Shown here: positions 1 to 14,251 of the stretch, piece after piece
How positions within the stretch are numbered: the stretch's first letter is position 1
Layout: each line of letters opens with the position of its first letter
DNA from: Apostichopus japonicus
Lineage: Eukaryota > Echinodermata > Holothuroidea > Aspidochirotida > Stichopodidae
Direction: 5' to 3'
DNA length: 64,000 nucleotides
Assembly: GCF_037975245.1 (NCBI RefSeq)
Contig: NC_092566.1
Span: 16,896,001-16,960,000, forward strand
Notes under the pieces: model-generated
Databases searched by the model: none
Seen by the model: only the letters and a program-made list of their open reading frames with translations
What the model was told of the DNA's origin: nothing
Translations under genes and position numbers: made by a program

Positions 1-744
1 GTATTGCTTCTAGGAAAGATGTTAGATCATGAATCTGTTATTTAAGCAGATGTATGTGGTTTTCTGTTCTGGATATACACAATACTGTTACAAATACAAA
101 TTTGCACTAAAATATTTCAGAAAGTTCTAGTTGAAGAAAATTTTGGCAGCTATGACATGTGTTTCTGATATCAAGACATTTCTGAAAGGTGAAATCTGGT
201 TATGGGGCTACAGTATGATTTCATTTTTATGGAGATCACAGACCAAAAATAATTTGGCTAGCCTATCTTTTGATTTGAGAAATTCCTTGTCCATGTTAAA
301 AATGCTAAATTTTAGCATAATTGATTTTATGTAATGTTTTTTTGATAAGTTGCTGTTAAAGCAAAGTTAGTATGGGGCAGTCCTTGGTTTCTGATGTCTT
401 TGCTATTTCACAGCAGCATTCTCAGGCTGGCATACAAAGTATGTAAAAAAAAAACTATATTAAGGTGTTAAATCAAGTACAATATCTTTTATGAAATTCA
501 TTTCACCGTTCACACTGCCTACAAATTGACTTGCTTTGACATATATCTGTTCATTTACAGGAGGTATTTGCGATGGCATTGTAAGTGTCAGTACAATACC
601 GTGTTTCAGGATGTTTTCATTGTTATTTCTATGTTCCTTTCAGTTAATAAAGGATATATGAAACATTTACTCACAGTCCACATGTTTTTTTTTAATAGTA
701 CATGTCTGCTAGTTCAAGTCACAGCTAGTAAATGAACTTCACGA

Positions 745-1245
745 AACGTTTTTATACAGTCTATGTTATTTTACAGTATAGTACCGTCCGCCAAAGTAAC
801 AGTATAGTACCGTTTTTTTACAGATTTTTTTCAGTAAATATACGATGGGAAACGTTTTTTCACGGTCCGTGTTATTTTACGGTGGACTACCTTCCGCCAA
901 ACTGACAGTAAAATGCCGTTATTTTGCAGATTTATTTCAGTAAATATATGATGCGAACCTTTTTTTCACGGTCCCTGTTATTTTACGGTGGACTACCTTC
1001 CGCCAAACTGACAGTAAAGTACCGTTTTTTTACAGATTTATTTCGGTAAATATACGATGGGAAACGTTTCCCCACGGTCCGTGTTATTTCACAGTGCCGT
1101 TTTTTTACAGAAGTGAGATGCTGTAAATACATGACGGGAAACGTCGTTTCACAGTCAATGTTATTTTACGGTAAACTACTGGCGTCCAAGACTGCCAGTA
1201 AGTTACCGTTTTTTTACAGATTTATTTTTTACAGTGTACGTACTA
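745..1245. repeat. ~106-bp tandem repeat, about 4.7 copies
   Basis: Successive units begin near 745, 853, 960, 1066 and 1144. They share landmarks such as TTATTTTACGGTGGACTACC, CCGCCAAACTGACAGTAAA and ACAGATTTATTTC. The fourth unit is internally deleted. Units contain short opposed motifs (ACGGT/ACCGT, ACAGTA/TACAGT), so single strands could fold. Confidence 0.75.
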
Positions 1246-1560
1246 CTGTACCTGTTGGTTAAAACGAACTTCAAAGTTCAAACAGTCGGAACATTCAAAA
1301 TTGACAACGGCATAAAATGTAACAAGGAACAATCAATGAAATTAAGAGCATAAGAAATTAGTTTAAGTCCTGGATCAAACATTTAAAGGTATTTAAGGAG
1401 TCGGCATTCTTTCACTCCTTTCGGACTACTCCTTAGTAGCAACATATGAAAATGTTTTCTGATGATACTGGGTATTACCACCCTCTAAGAATAGATTATT
1501 TCGTGTGGTATACCTAAGAGAGTGGTTATGTATATTGTTCGCGTGATGGAACATGTCCAC

Positions 1561-1563
<3 letters not shown>

Positions 1564-1592
<29 letters not shown>

Positions 1593-1644
1593 CCACATAT
1601 ATATATATATATACCATATATATACGATTTCAATTATATACTTT

Positions 1645-1717
<73 letters not shown>
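1564..1717. repeat. compound (TA)n microsatellite
   Basis: Two TA runs separated by about 50 bases. They abut the 3' end of the minus-strand SINE fragment at 1763-1885. Confidence 0.9.
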
Positions 1718-1720
<3 letters not shown>

Positions 1721-1762
1721 AATGCAATGGAGGTAAACGACAAAGGCAAATGAATATATATA

Positions 1763-1885
1763 AACGAAAATCGTAATGAGTTGGAAAATCAAGAACAGTG
1801 AAAAAACTTTCAGCCTCCACCGGGATTCGAACCACGGGCCTTCCGCTCTGTACGCGGACACCCTAACCACTAGGCTATGGACGCT
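1763..1885 (-). mobile_element. tRNA-derived SINE fragment, TA-tailed family
   Basis: On the minus strand this reads as a tRNA-like head with A box (TAGCCTAGTGG) and B box (GGTTCGAATCC), followed by a body ending CTCATTACGATTTTC and then TA-rich sequence. The same body occurs on the plus strand at 2079-2163. Family name not assigned. Confidence 0.7.
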
Positions 1886-2078
1886 GATTGTATGTCCAGA
1901 GGTTCGAAACCGGTAAGGAAGGTCGTAATTCCACTGTAGGCGTTTGTCACCTGTATCGAACAATACTAGTTATGTTTTTGGTGACATATTTTGCCTTACT
2001 CTAGAGATCAAAAGTATCTTTTTCGAGATCCGGCTTTAGGAATCACAAATGATTTCGAGTTGGTTAGCATCATGTTTG

Positions 2079-2160
2079 ATCGGAAGGCCCTTGGTTCGAA
2101 TCCCGGTGGAGGCTGAAAGTTTTTTCACTGCTCTTGATTTTCCAACTCATTACGATTTTC

Positions 2161-2163
<3 letters not shown>
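2079..2163 (+). mobile_element. 5'-truncated copy of the same SINE
   Basis: Starts within the tRNA-like head (GGAAGGCCC, B box GGTTCGAATCC) and continues through the same body as the copy at 1763-1885, ending directly at the TA array 2164-2261. With that copy it forms an outward-facing inverted pair. Confidence 0.7.
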
Positions 2164-2256
<93 letters not shown>

Positions 2257-2261
2257 TATGA
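2164..2261. repeat. (TA)n microsatellite
   Basis: About 98 bp of almost pure TA with one CCCATACA interruption, directly at the 3' end of the SINE fragment. Confidence 0.9.
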
Positions 2262-2820
2262 TAATGATATAAAATAATGAAGTTCGATTAACAAAGGAAC
2301 ATATATACTAACGTTTTCGTTGCGGTTCTAAAAGATTATTGCAGTAGCAAACAATGTAATAAATATATTGACTAGAAATATATTGAATATTCCATTCTGA
2401 TATACTTATAGGTAATTTGTTGTTGATTTATCATCGAAACTGATACTGCTGGAAGTAAGTTTTGCTGTCAATGTTCTCTGTATATAAATGCAACATTTTA
2501 TGTAGAAATATGAAAAATTTCCCTCTGCGATAAACGATTTAAATATGATAGAAAATAATAAGAAAGAAACAAAGACATTTGCCATTGACGTGTTTCGAAG
2601 ACATCTTTCATTTTGCTGTTGCAAGATGCATTTACCAAAATATTACCAAAGTTTGAAAATTAATATCTGTGCGATATAAAGTGCTATGGGGATGTGCAGG
2701 AAATCCCTTTTAACATGTTATAGACATTAACAAAAAATAATACGAACGGGAAGACTAAATAATTCGATTCTCCATAAATTTTTAGAAAGAAACTTATGCA
2801 AGACGCTCTTTTTCATACAG

Positions 2821-2953
2821 GTCGCCTTCTGGTTCACGAATGGGGCCACTTCCGCTGGGGACTGTTCAACGAGTACCCAGATGAACAAGCCGATCAACAA
2901 TTTTACAGTGAATTCTTTTATTCTTCAATACGAGAGGAGTATCAAGCAACAAG
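2821..2953 (+). CDS. CLCA exon with HExxH metalloprotease motif
   Basis: Acceptor ...CATACAG, donor GTAAGT. Encodes [18 protein letters not shown], the CLCA zinc-hydrolase signature. The position that is Asp in vertebrate CLCA1 (third proposed ligand) is Asn here, followed by Glu. Ends EYQATR, which continues as CSAEWD in the next exon, as in vertebrate CLCAs. Confidence 0.93.
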
Positions 2954-4427
2954 GTAAGTTTTGCACTTTCAAATAACGCAAAAGCACGATTTGCTGGAAG
3001 CAAATTTGTTTCAGCTGATAAAAGCCTGATTTTGATATCCGTTTTCGGTGGATTTTTGTTAGTATAACTCCATAGGGTTGTATATAAAAAGTTTGGCTAT
3101 AGTCAAGCTTTATTAGAGGTAATGAACTATTTCATATAAAGTAATAGTCAACTTTTAATTTATCATTTTTGAACTTTGAATGTGATTATTTGAAAACTTT
3201 GAATACAGTTGGCGACGAAATCTTGACAACCGAAAGCAATCATTAAAATCCAATTTATTGGTTCCGATGCTTTGCACTTTTAGCAAGTTTAAAAGTAAAC
3301 AATAAATTTGAATGAAGATAAAATATATATATAACAATATGGATGGTCTTCAAAGGAATATGCACAATTCCAACCATCCTTAGTGGTCTCTATGACATAA
3401 GTTGTAACTGTTATCAACAATTTCCCTAAAACAGCTAAAAAAATCTCTGTTCCATCCTTGCGAGATATCACATTTTAAATGTATTCTTTTCTTTCAACAC
3501 ATATAAGGCTGAAGACTTGATCAAGTCTAAACACGACATCCTCGAGCAGCATGTGTTTCAATTATCTATGTTCCTATCTATTTATTACTATATGTTTATT
3601 TTCTGTAATTGGGCTTGTGTTTTGCAAATACTGAAACTAAAACGTTGGACCTATTAACATGACCTTTAACGGTGGTTTCAGTGTTAAAACTGTCAAGAAC
3701 TTCTCTTGACAATATGACAAGAAAATTAGAGAGAAAGTGAGGGGGCGGGGGGGGGGGGGGTGGGCAGATCCGAGTAACATTAATGACGCCCGTACAGGCA
3801 TGCGCATATAAACATAAATGGCAGCTTCCGGACAAGACTGTTAAAACATGATTTCTCATAAATTAAATGATTGGCCTTTTTTGTATGGGGGGGGGGGGGG
3901 AAGTTCTATGCACAATGTATCATTGCCATATACAAGCCATATATATCATGGTAGGTGTTGTGTATATAAATCCGCGATGTTGAAATATTTCATAACATAT
4001 TTACTGTATAGGAATCACATTTGGCTGAAAGTCAAATTTCTATGGCACGTTTACCTTAACGACGCAGTTTGTTTTGCTATAAACATGTTAGCAAGTTACA
4101 CCCAAGATTATAGACTCTATCATAATTAACAAGGTTGGGGAGTCAACAACTGTATAAATTGTATGATACCAACAATGAAAGAAAGAAGTCAGAGATAACC
4201 GATATTGTAAAATCATCGGTAATAGACGTTATCTTTGAAGCACCCGCCTTCTAAGCAAATATGTCGACGTGTATAGTGTATAGATAACACAAAAGGGAAA
4301 ATAAGTGTGCATGATGATACTGGACAAAATGACGATAAGTGTGTGTAAATATAAGATTACTCAACAATCCACTGAAACCGTTTGACGTGGTGAACAACTG
4401 TACTTGAGTGATATATATATATATATA

Positions 4428-4519
<92 letters not shown>

Positions 4520-4580
4520 TAGATATATAGATATAGACAGACATATAGATATATAGATATAACTAATAATCATAATAATA

Positions 4581-4652
<72 letters not shown>

Positions 4653-6162
4653 CTGAATCAATAGATAGATGGATGGATGAATGAATAAATGAAAAAAATA
4701 AACACAGAGATACAGAAAAATTATAAATCTATTTTTATCTAACTATTTTGAATAACAGCCGTTCTTTCTCATTTTCCACAATACAGAAAGTGGTTTTGCA
4801 TGCAACAGGTTCTCAGATTTGATTTACTTAATGCCTTGTTATTGACATCTACATTTTGTTTGATATTGTAGGTTATCATGTCAAACCTATAATTTACGGG
4901 TATTTCTACCCTATTGGTGACAATATTCCTGAAGATAAAGGCATTATGAAAACATTAAATTCTAGTTTTGTAACCCTTTATCCGTTGTTTATAAGATATG
5001 ATACTACATATACCTTTCCCCTAAATATGGCCTCGCCTTGTTGTTCACTGATAGGGTGTAAATGAATGTTAATATACGTGAAGCCTGTCCTACTTCTAAC
5101 ATTAAAAAAGTTATAGAACTTGTTTTAAGTAAAGCTTTGGCATATTATCTTCTTTCATTACATTGCAATGTATGCATATATATTGACTAACCATCACCGA
5201 AGCGAGAAATTCTGAACATGAAAGATACAATTTTGCTTTAGAGTTATGCGTTTACGAACAAACCATAAAACCCAGAAATAAATGTGCTGCTTTCAATCTA
5301 GGAGATCTCTGTGACAATAATCAGTTGACTGATGCTTTAATCCAGCAAAAAACAATTTGGTTTTCGCAGGCCTGACGAGAAGGGGGTGTTGGTCAGGGTG
5401 TCCACAGCCCGCGGTCACTTTTCGGGCAAATATTATGATAAAGTGTATAATGCAGTCTTCTTTGAATGACGTTTTATTTCAAAATGTCGACTCATACTGA
5501 CATAACTGTGTCCGGTGACGGTCCTGGATCTCGAAGCCCATAAATGTTCTATTTAATTATTAAATGAATATATGTTGTCATTTTACATCGTTACTGTACG
5601 TGTAGTCGTCATAGAGTGTTTGGTATATATAGGCCTATAGACCAAGTTGACAAAAATTAGTTTGTCGTATGCTTAATCTTCTCTGTCTATGGTGTATGCA
5701 TATTATTGAAAATTGTGGGCGCTTAACTTGAATGCCGCCCTTTAAAACTAAATCGGAATAGAAAGTTGGAAAGCTGTTATAACTATACGTGATTATTATT
5801 ATTATCAAAGCAGTCATTCTCACTTTGCGCATTCATTGTATACAGATGTTCAGCGGAATGGGACGCCGTCAACATTGTTTTTGATTCAGCGCAAGGGACA
5901 TATCGCGAGTGTGTTGGAAATAGTTCCGTCGGTTACGAGGACGGCTGCATCAGTATTCCTACGCCTTACCAAAATAGGACCACCGGGTCAATCATGTACG
6001 GCTATACAAATATCGAACAGGTGAGATACGTACTAAAAACATTGCATTGTATATGCTGCTAGGAAGGAATGTATATTTGTTATTACTATATTGTTACTAC
6101 TCATAAAGGAATCACACTTCGGTGAGAACGTTATCCATTTGACACACACACCCACACATACA

Positions 6163-6200
<38 letters not shown>

Positions 6201-9200
6201 CATCGTTACGTTACGTGTTAAGGAAATTGCGAAAAACGCATGGCTCAGTTACATATAGTATAGTATAGGCCTAGTACATCAATATACGTATGAAATGAGA
6301 GACGGTTTGTTGTTGTCTGACGTCACGTGATTTTAAAATATGAATAAGAAAGGTGTGGTTTGCATGCATGAATATTTGGGCAAACAATTTTGTAAGAAAA
6401 GGCTAATTACTCGTTAATTAGGGTTGCATAGTAAAAATGCTATCATTAATCTCTCTTTCACCAATGGCTTCTTGCTGATATGTAAATGAATGAATACAAA
6501 TTCCAGATAAACGCAATATAGACATTTTATGGAAGTTATGTTAGCCTACCAATACCTGCAAGTACGTGTCAGATATTCAAGGTCTACCATACCCACCCCA
6601 GCTCATCCCATTCCAACCCCTCCATATAAGACCGAGAGGCAACAGCCCCCCCCCCCCCAAAAATGGGTCAATTAACGTCGGTTTTTCTCCGATTTCTCAG
6701 ATAACCGAATTTTGTGACAACGATACAACGGACGAATCAAATCTTCATGTGGCTGGAGCACCTAACAAACACAACCGAATATGTGACTTAAAGAGCTCGT
6801 GGGAGGTGATGAGGGAACATCCAGATTTCGCTAGTAAGCTTGCATGAAATTAAATGTCGTTACAATACATTAAATTCATTTGACGTTATATAGAACAAAA
6901 AGGAGCTTGGAGGCCTAGTATCGGCCGTTTTTGTATTGTTTGATAAACTAGCCTTTGTCAGATGGGAGACCTGCATATAGGAGAAACGCGGGAGAAAGGG
7001 ACGTTGAAGAACATAATACATTAACACTTTTCGTGCGTGCAGCTCCTAAAATTAATTCGACCTTTTTCTCCCCCTCTCTCTCTCTCTATTTCGTTGAGAC
7101 AGACACATTCATTGCAGATCGCATACGTTTTAGTAAACGCCTAATGTGCCTTTAGCACGACTTAAGAGTTGGTGGTAGTTATCTTTAAGTTTTCAATTCG
7201 TTTTCAACATGATCGAGAGCCTAACATGGGTAATTCGTTTATTTGTAAACACTTATGGGTGAGATTGACGTCTTCATGAGTTGGTCCAGGAAAACCACAG
7301 TAATTTCATGTTAATCATGATAATCGGGCTTAAAAAATAATAGATAAATAAACTTATGTAGTCGCTGAACCACACTTTGTTCTTACTTCAGTATTGGTAC
7401 GGTACAGGTACGGTATAGTTGAATATCCTCACTTTAGTTTTTACTGTCATGAACCCCGACAACGTTCGAGAACTGGGTTGAGTTATGGGGGGGGGGGGGG
7501 CGGGAGATGAGGGAGTCAGACCAATATTATGTGATTACAATGATGCCCTCGTGAAATACATGTGGGTAACCTTTAGGGATCATCCCTTCTCACTGATAAT
7601 TATATTAATCGCTATAGTCCCCTGACGGGACCGCCGACTTTACGCTTGGTTCAGTTAAGAAAGGAATGTGCTGTTTCAAATAGATTTTGCCTTTCGTTTT
7701 ACTTCTTGGCCAAAACAGGCGTAACTATAATGTTTAGTAGATTTCACCGGTTAACAGCTGTAGGTATTGGGCCCAGGAGGAGGAAGGGGAGATGATGTAC
7801 ACTTCAAGCGCTACTTTAGGTATTGTCAAGTTAATTATTGGAATATACCTGTATGACTTTTAACGAAAACAAATCGATGCGTTACGACCGTCACAAATTC
7901 AAACAGGAAATGCCATCCTCACCGCATATGTTACACCTACCCTATTAAGTTATGTTACACATATATATATTAAAATTCATTATGACATAAAGGATGGGAG
8001 ATGCATACCGATGTTTATTATTTACCTTTTTCTCCTAGATAATGCAAATCCTCCACAGAATCTTTCAGATAAAGATCTATTACCAAACATCGTTGTTGCC
8101 CGCGTCAGACCTTTGCGTTTGGTACTGGTACTAGACACGTCCGGTAGCATGGGGGTAAGATTTACATTATTTATCGAGTGTATATATCGTACAATCTTGT
8201 ATACGTATACAGTCTTTTACGCCGTATCAATGGCATCGAATATTAAAGAGGTTTTCATCATGTCCCGCCTTACGCCCATTGTAATTAACCAACTTCCTAT
8301 AGTTATTCTTTCCGTGTGTGCGATCAGGCAAGTTCTCTGCCCGTGACCAGTACGAAGAGCTTTGTTTTGAGTAAGTTACCGCATCTATTATCCACTTTCC
8401 TAGAATGTCCAGCCGATTCACACAGAGATTACAGTAACTACTGTACATTTTTCACATTTGTACCACAGTACCAACTGGATCGTATACTGATAAATCTTAT
8501 ACATCGGTAGCATGTGCTATTTAGGTTTACAGTAAGAACTGAGGATATGTGTTATAACAAAATGGATTTGTTGGGTTTACTCATATGCCCAGTTCTTACT
8601 GTAATCCTAATAGCACATGCTACTGATTGATAGCACGATCCAGTTTTACTGTGGTACAAAAGTTTAAGATTTAGAGTAGTTACTGTGCTCTCTGTGTGCA
8701 ATGCCAGTCTTTGGGTCCCGTGTATTTGGGGAACTACAAGCATTTGCTCTTGTATGAATTCGCAATCAGAAGCCATCTTGTACATATGAATGTAACCAGG
8801 GACCACACACCCCATTAACTTTTATTCGATACAACTTAAAGCAGCATTTTGCGTTTGGTCGCCGTTTGCTACTCTTTTGACATGTCCATCGAGTTCTTTT
8901 TACATATATCAATCACAAAACAGCAAGATATTAGCCAAGTTTTCCCCTGCCAACAACGTATATTGGCGAGTAATTAAGGATATTTGCAGATCATAAGAAA
9001 AGTGTCCACGACAAATTCCACATTTAAAATTAATCGCATACAGTTCCCCAAACCCACTAGTTTGAATTAAACCAATGACTTTTATGCCACCATTTGAAGT
9101 AAGATTTAAATAGATAAGCTAGTTATGAATGTCGTTATGGCATCGTGGAGTCAGTGAGGTTGAGAAATATCATAGCAAAGGACGCAAAGTCCTGCTTTAA

Positions 9201-12200
9201 AAAGCGGCAAGGAAATAAATATTCAGCTGAACTATAGCGTTGCGTGATCATTTTGCGTTATCAACAACTTTGTTTAAACATTTGCTATAGAGTGTATATG
9301 TGCATGACCTTTATATTTGATTTATAACCTTACTTACCGAATGGGTCATATAGCGTTTTCTTCAACATATGATTTAATTAACAGGACTATAATCGGATAG
9401 AGAAGCAGGCTGCGGCAACTATGAACTTTATTATGACTACAGCCGTCGACGGTATATCACTAGGTATCGTAGATTTCGATAGTACTGGGAAACAAATCAG
9501 TGGTTTGGTGAAACTCGATTCAGAAGACACACGGAGAAAACTTGCCCAAAAAATCCCACAAGAGGCTCAAGGTGGTACATGTATAGGATGTGGACTAGAA
9601 GTAGCCCTTGAGGTAAGCTCATTGTTATTTAGATATATGTATAGAATCAGATAACAATAATAATAATACTCAGTAGTTACTTTTACGACACTTAAGCGAC
9701 GACAAAATGTGGGAGAACCCAGCAAGGGCTTGTGGATTACAACTTACACATCGGGTAGCTTCCAGTTCAACTCAAAGTTGGAATCTTTCTCAATGTAGAA
9801 AGTCATGTCAGATGGGAAATCCGTAGATTGCTCTTGGATGAAAACCCACCTTACTATGATCCGGCCGGATATCGAACCCGGAACCTCCCGATTGCTTAGC
9901 CTCAAGGCTTCAAATGCAGGCGCGTATCCAGGATTTTCTAACCCGGGGGGCGCGAATTACTATCTAAGCGGAGCGCCACCATCGGTTGGCGCGGAGCGTA
10001 CAAGAAAATTTCTGGTTTTGATACCCCCCAGATCACCGGAAATGGCACTTCTCGGGCTTGAAAATGAGCAACCAGATGTACACTTTTGCTTGAGAACCAA
10101 GTATTTCCCAAAAGTTTTTTCCATCCATAACCTTTTTGAAGATTGTCACCAGTCACACATCATGTTCGACCTCATTGCATGTCCTATGGATGATTGCTTT
10201 TGTAGGTTATTCTATGTCACGGCCCACAATATCCGAAAGCCCCACTTTTGAAGGTTTTAAGCCCATTACTTGTTGAGAATTTGAAAATTCCCTTTTCTCG
10301 TGAATAAAATCACTTGAAAACATACCCATAATGTTGCAGAAAATTCAATCTATAGACAACCAATATAGAAAAACCTCCTTGAACCCCTAACAGACAGGTG
10401 AAAATTGAACGAGTAGAGGAAAGTATGATGAAGAATGTTGGTGAGGAAATTTTGTAAAATTCCGACACAGTTAATTTATTGGTGTATAAATATTGCAACC
10501 TCTTATAATGGCTTTTACAAAACTTGGTTGAAGGAACAGAAAAATAGGAGATATTTCCGATATCAGGTATATCGAAACCGAACACTTCACTCATAGGCGT
10601 AGGTCCCGTAGGAGGCGGGGGCTGCAGCCCCCCCCCCAATTGTTTTCCCATTTTTTTTGGGCACCTACTGAAAGAAAAATAAATAGCAATGAATAGCTTA
10701 AAATGATCTCCTTGGTAATTGAAATAAAGTTGTAAGCTTGGCCGACATTACCTTTGTAAAAGAGAGTTTTGACATAAATGGATCTGTATGGTTTTTCTCC
10801 ATCTACATAAGACATTTGGTTGTTTACATTAGCATCCGGCGGTATACTGTGCAACTTTGACGGACCGTGCGGTAGACGATGCCATACAATGTAATGACCG
10901 ATCTTGCCTATATGATATTGGCATCGACATGTTGAAAATTTTGGCTTTTTTTCGGGCAAGTCATTACAGCCCCCAAATCCAATCTGGCTCCTACGCCTTT
11001 GACTACACACATTGACAGTTTTTGAGGCTGTACATCGTGGAACATGCATTTCAATGCTCATTGATATGATGTTATATCTGCTCTTTGCTTTACAAATTCG
11101 AACAGGCGTGTAGCGAGTAATTGCCAAGGGAGGGCGAAGCCTGTAGGCAAACTATCTAAGCGAAGCGCCACCATGAGTTGGCGCGAAGCGTACAAGAAAA
11201 ATTTTGGCCGAAAATGCCTCCCAGATCGCTGGAAATGACACTTCCCAGGCCTTGTAAGTTGCATCTAAGCATTGTCTATTTTGAAATTACTAGCGATGTC
11301 GTAAAGAAAATTTGCTCGGGGGGGGGGCGGTCGCCCCCTTCCCGAAATGCGTTATGTTCCCCGACGACTCGGTCGAGCTCAAGTACATTAGTGAGAGAGG
11401 AAAAACGGAAACGTCAAAAATGGAGTTGTCGGGGTAAGGGGTAGGGTGAGGCGCACACCCCCTCCGTAATCCTTGATCTGTCACTGGCTACCCTGTGTAT
11501 ATAATAGGGATCTTTCTCTTCCCGAGGTCTTGGCTATCTTCTACTCCTTCCTTTTCTCCTTTTTCTCTCTTTTTTCTTTTTCTTTTCCCTTCCTTCCTCT
11601 CCTCCTTTTCTTTTTTCCCCTCCTTTTCCCTTTTTTCTTCTCTTTTTTTTCTCCTCTTTTCCTTACCCGGGGGGCGCGCGCCCCCAACGCCCCCCCTGGA
11701 TACGCACCTGAAATGCTACCGCCTTTATCCACGGCCACAGCACCGGTGTAAACTTTCAATTTGTTATTAAATATAATTAAATATTAATACCATTTTCAAA
11801 CAATTATCGTCTTCATTTTGTTTTACAAAGATATTACAAGGCGGCGGCCAAACGGCTGAGGGTGGCATTGTAATTCTGATCACAGACGGAAAAGATAGTG
11901 GTTCTAATGGCGAGAAAACGACAGCAATGAAGTTAAAATATTCAGAGCTTAGGGTGAAGATAAACTCTGTCGCTTTTTCGAACGATGCTGACACAGTGGT
12001 CCCAGATTTGGCATCTGCAACCGGTAAGTGTTAACATTAAATGAAATCAATCAAAAGTTCAAAGTTATTTAAAGTTCCGTTACCGCCAGAAAATTGGCGA
12101 GTGATGACGTCATTACTATAGCCTAAATTACTAAAAACTAGGACTTCGTCATCTTCGGTCGATCAATATACAGACAAAATGAATCAAATTAACGGCCGAT

Positions 12201-13812
12201 AATGGTTTGAAACAATTCACAGAAGGAAATGATTGTATTCCATAAATGGTCCTCGCCTTGTGGACAATTTCCGTTCCTTCTTTTTCTGCAACAAATTAAC
12301 AACACAACTAAATTGTTTTTTAACATCTTCGTCTCTTTTTCAGGTGGGCGTTTTTTCCTTCAAACGGATGACATTGGCTCTACAGGTTTGCATGATGCGT
12401 TCCACGCCACAGTCGAGGGTCAAGGATTGTTTCAGGAAAGACCTTTCCAGGTATATACACCTATCACGTACACTGGCAGAGGGTGTCGACAGTCTGGTCA
12501 ACTGGTCCCTTCCGGGGGTGGGGTGGGCGCTAAGATGTTATGTCGTCCAGAGGAGTAATCTAAGGGAAGGGGTGGCCCTTACCCTTTGAGTATGGGGGGG
12601 GTGGGTGTAATGCAGGCTACCTAATTGCATAATGGTGTTATACTTTGCGACTTTGAAACAATGCTGAAGATTTGAGACCGTTTAGCTTGTACCAAACATA
12701 CATGCTATTTAGCTACGTACTGTATACCCTAGGATTTGTGGAATATTCTTCACGACAGTAAGGGGGGGGGCGGAAGTGTGATCCCGTGATCTTATTCAAA
12801 CTATAGTGCAATTCGATAGCCTTGCTTACATATTTCTAATCAGTGGCGGCGCCAAGGGGGGGGGGCTTGGGGGGCTTTAGCCCCCACTGAAGTAGTCAGC
12901 CCCCCATTAGCCCCCCCCCCCCCAAACTGAAATAGGCACAAAAAAAAACCTCATTGAAACAATATAGCCTACCCAAATTTTGTCAGCCATAACGCAGTGC
13001 TACAATGGTCAATGGAAATTTTGATGAATTTTGTTCTCATACGGCAATGTCGTGTGCGTTTCACAAACAGCGTGTATACAGACTAAAACAGGAGTTGTGT
13101 CAGAGAGCGCGATATAATAGTTGAGCAAAGGAATTGGATCTTTCACAGCAGGTAATATTTTAGTGATACGAAAACTGTGAATTGGTATCTTCCATTCTAA
13201 TTTGACTAAAGTTACGCACAAAAAAATGCATATTTTTGGAGAAATTTTCAGGTGACAAAAGCCTCGCTAAATGCCACCATTTTGCATGTAGGCCTTTCCA
13301 GGATTGGGAAAAATTTCAAAAGGGGATCACTCAATCTTGTAAGCCACCCAAAAAATTGGCTCAGCCCCCCCTCCTTAGCCTCCCCAACTAAAAATTCCTG
13401 GCGCCGCCACTGTTTCTAATCTATACTGCAGTATCGGTATTCCAATAGCTAACACCGGCAAAAGGAAGTCTAAAACATGTACAAATTGCCCAATAATTAG
13501 AAAGGAAGACGTGGTTTATAGGTTTAAAGATATCAAATAGATAATTCATGAGGGCTAGGTGTTTTCATGATAGTATAAGTGTTATTATTGAGCGTTCTTA
13601 ATGAGTTTAATTGGTTCGTTATCTCAACAGCTCTTTACGGAATCTATAAGTGCAACAGAAGTTGTAAATGAAACATATGATGTTTTGATAGACAGCTCCA
13701 TAGGACATAGAACAACAATTGAGGTTATTTACTATGAGGAAAATGAGGACACAGGTACGTTCATTGCGTTGAATAAAATTGGATATAATGTATGAGTGTA
13801 TATATGTATTAA

Positions 13813-13911
<99 letters not shown>

Positions 13912-13922
13912 ATATCTATATT

Positions 13923-13953
<31 letters not shown>

Positions 13954-13955
13954 AT

Positions 13956-14026
<71 letters not shown>

Positions 14027-14218
14027 CATAGAGAGAGAGAGAGAGAGAGAGGTGGAGAGTTGGTTGGTTGGCGTCTATCTCGGCGCAGAGTGCTCTATGT
14101 CCCGTGTACAGAGCGGAATATATGTTGTCTGATGATCGCTCAACGCGTGGAACTCTGAGTTACAACTAGTAGTGTTCCACTAGTCTCAACATATTATATA
14201 TCTATATATATATATATA

Positions 14219-14251
<33 letters not shown>

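Larger units (their letters stand above)
1..2820. other. 5' flank or intron of the CLCA gene, repeats only
   Basis: No exon with homology and matching splice sites was found here. The CLCA protein lacks its N-terminal domain upstream of the HExxH exon at 2821, so this stretch is most simply intron, with the missing exons before base 1. It holds a roughly 106-bp tandem repeat, two oppositely oriented SINE fragments and TA arrays, listed separately. The rest is AT-rich sequence in which I see nothing. Confidence 0.5.

Noticed and set aside
1-2820. Search for N-terminal CLCA exons
   Set aside because: No frame with family motifs and flanking splice sites was found; they probably lie outside the window.
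4871-5065. Plus-strand frame after TTGTAG in a CLCA intron, considered as an extra exon
   Set aside because: The exons on either side join directly as EYQATR-CSAEWD in the family pattern, leaving no room for it.
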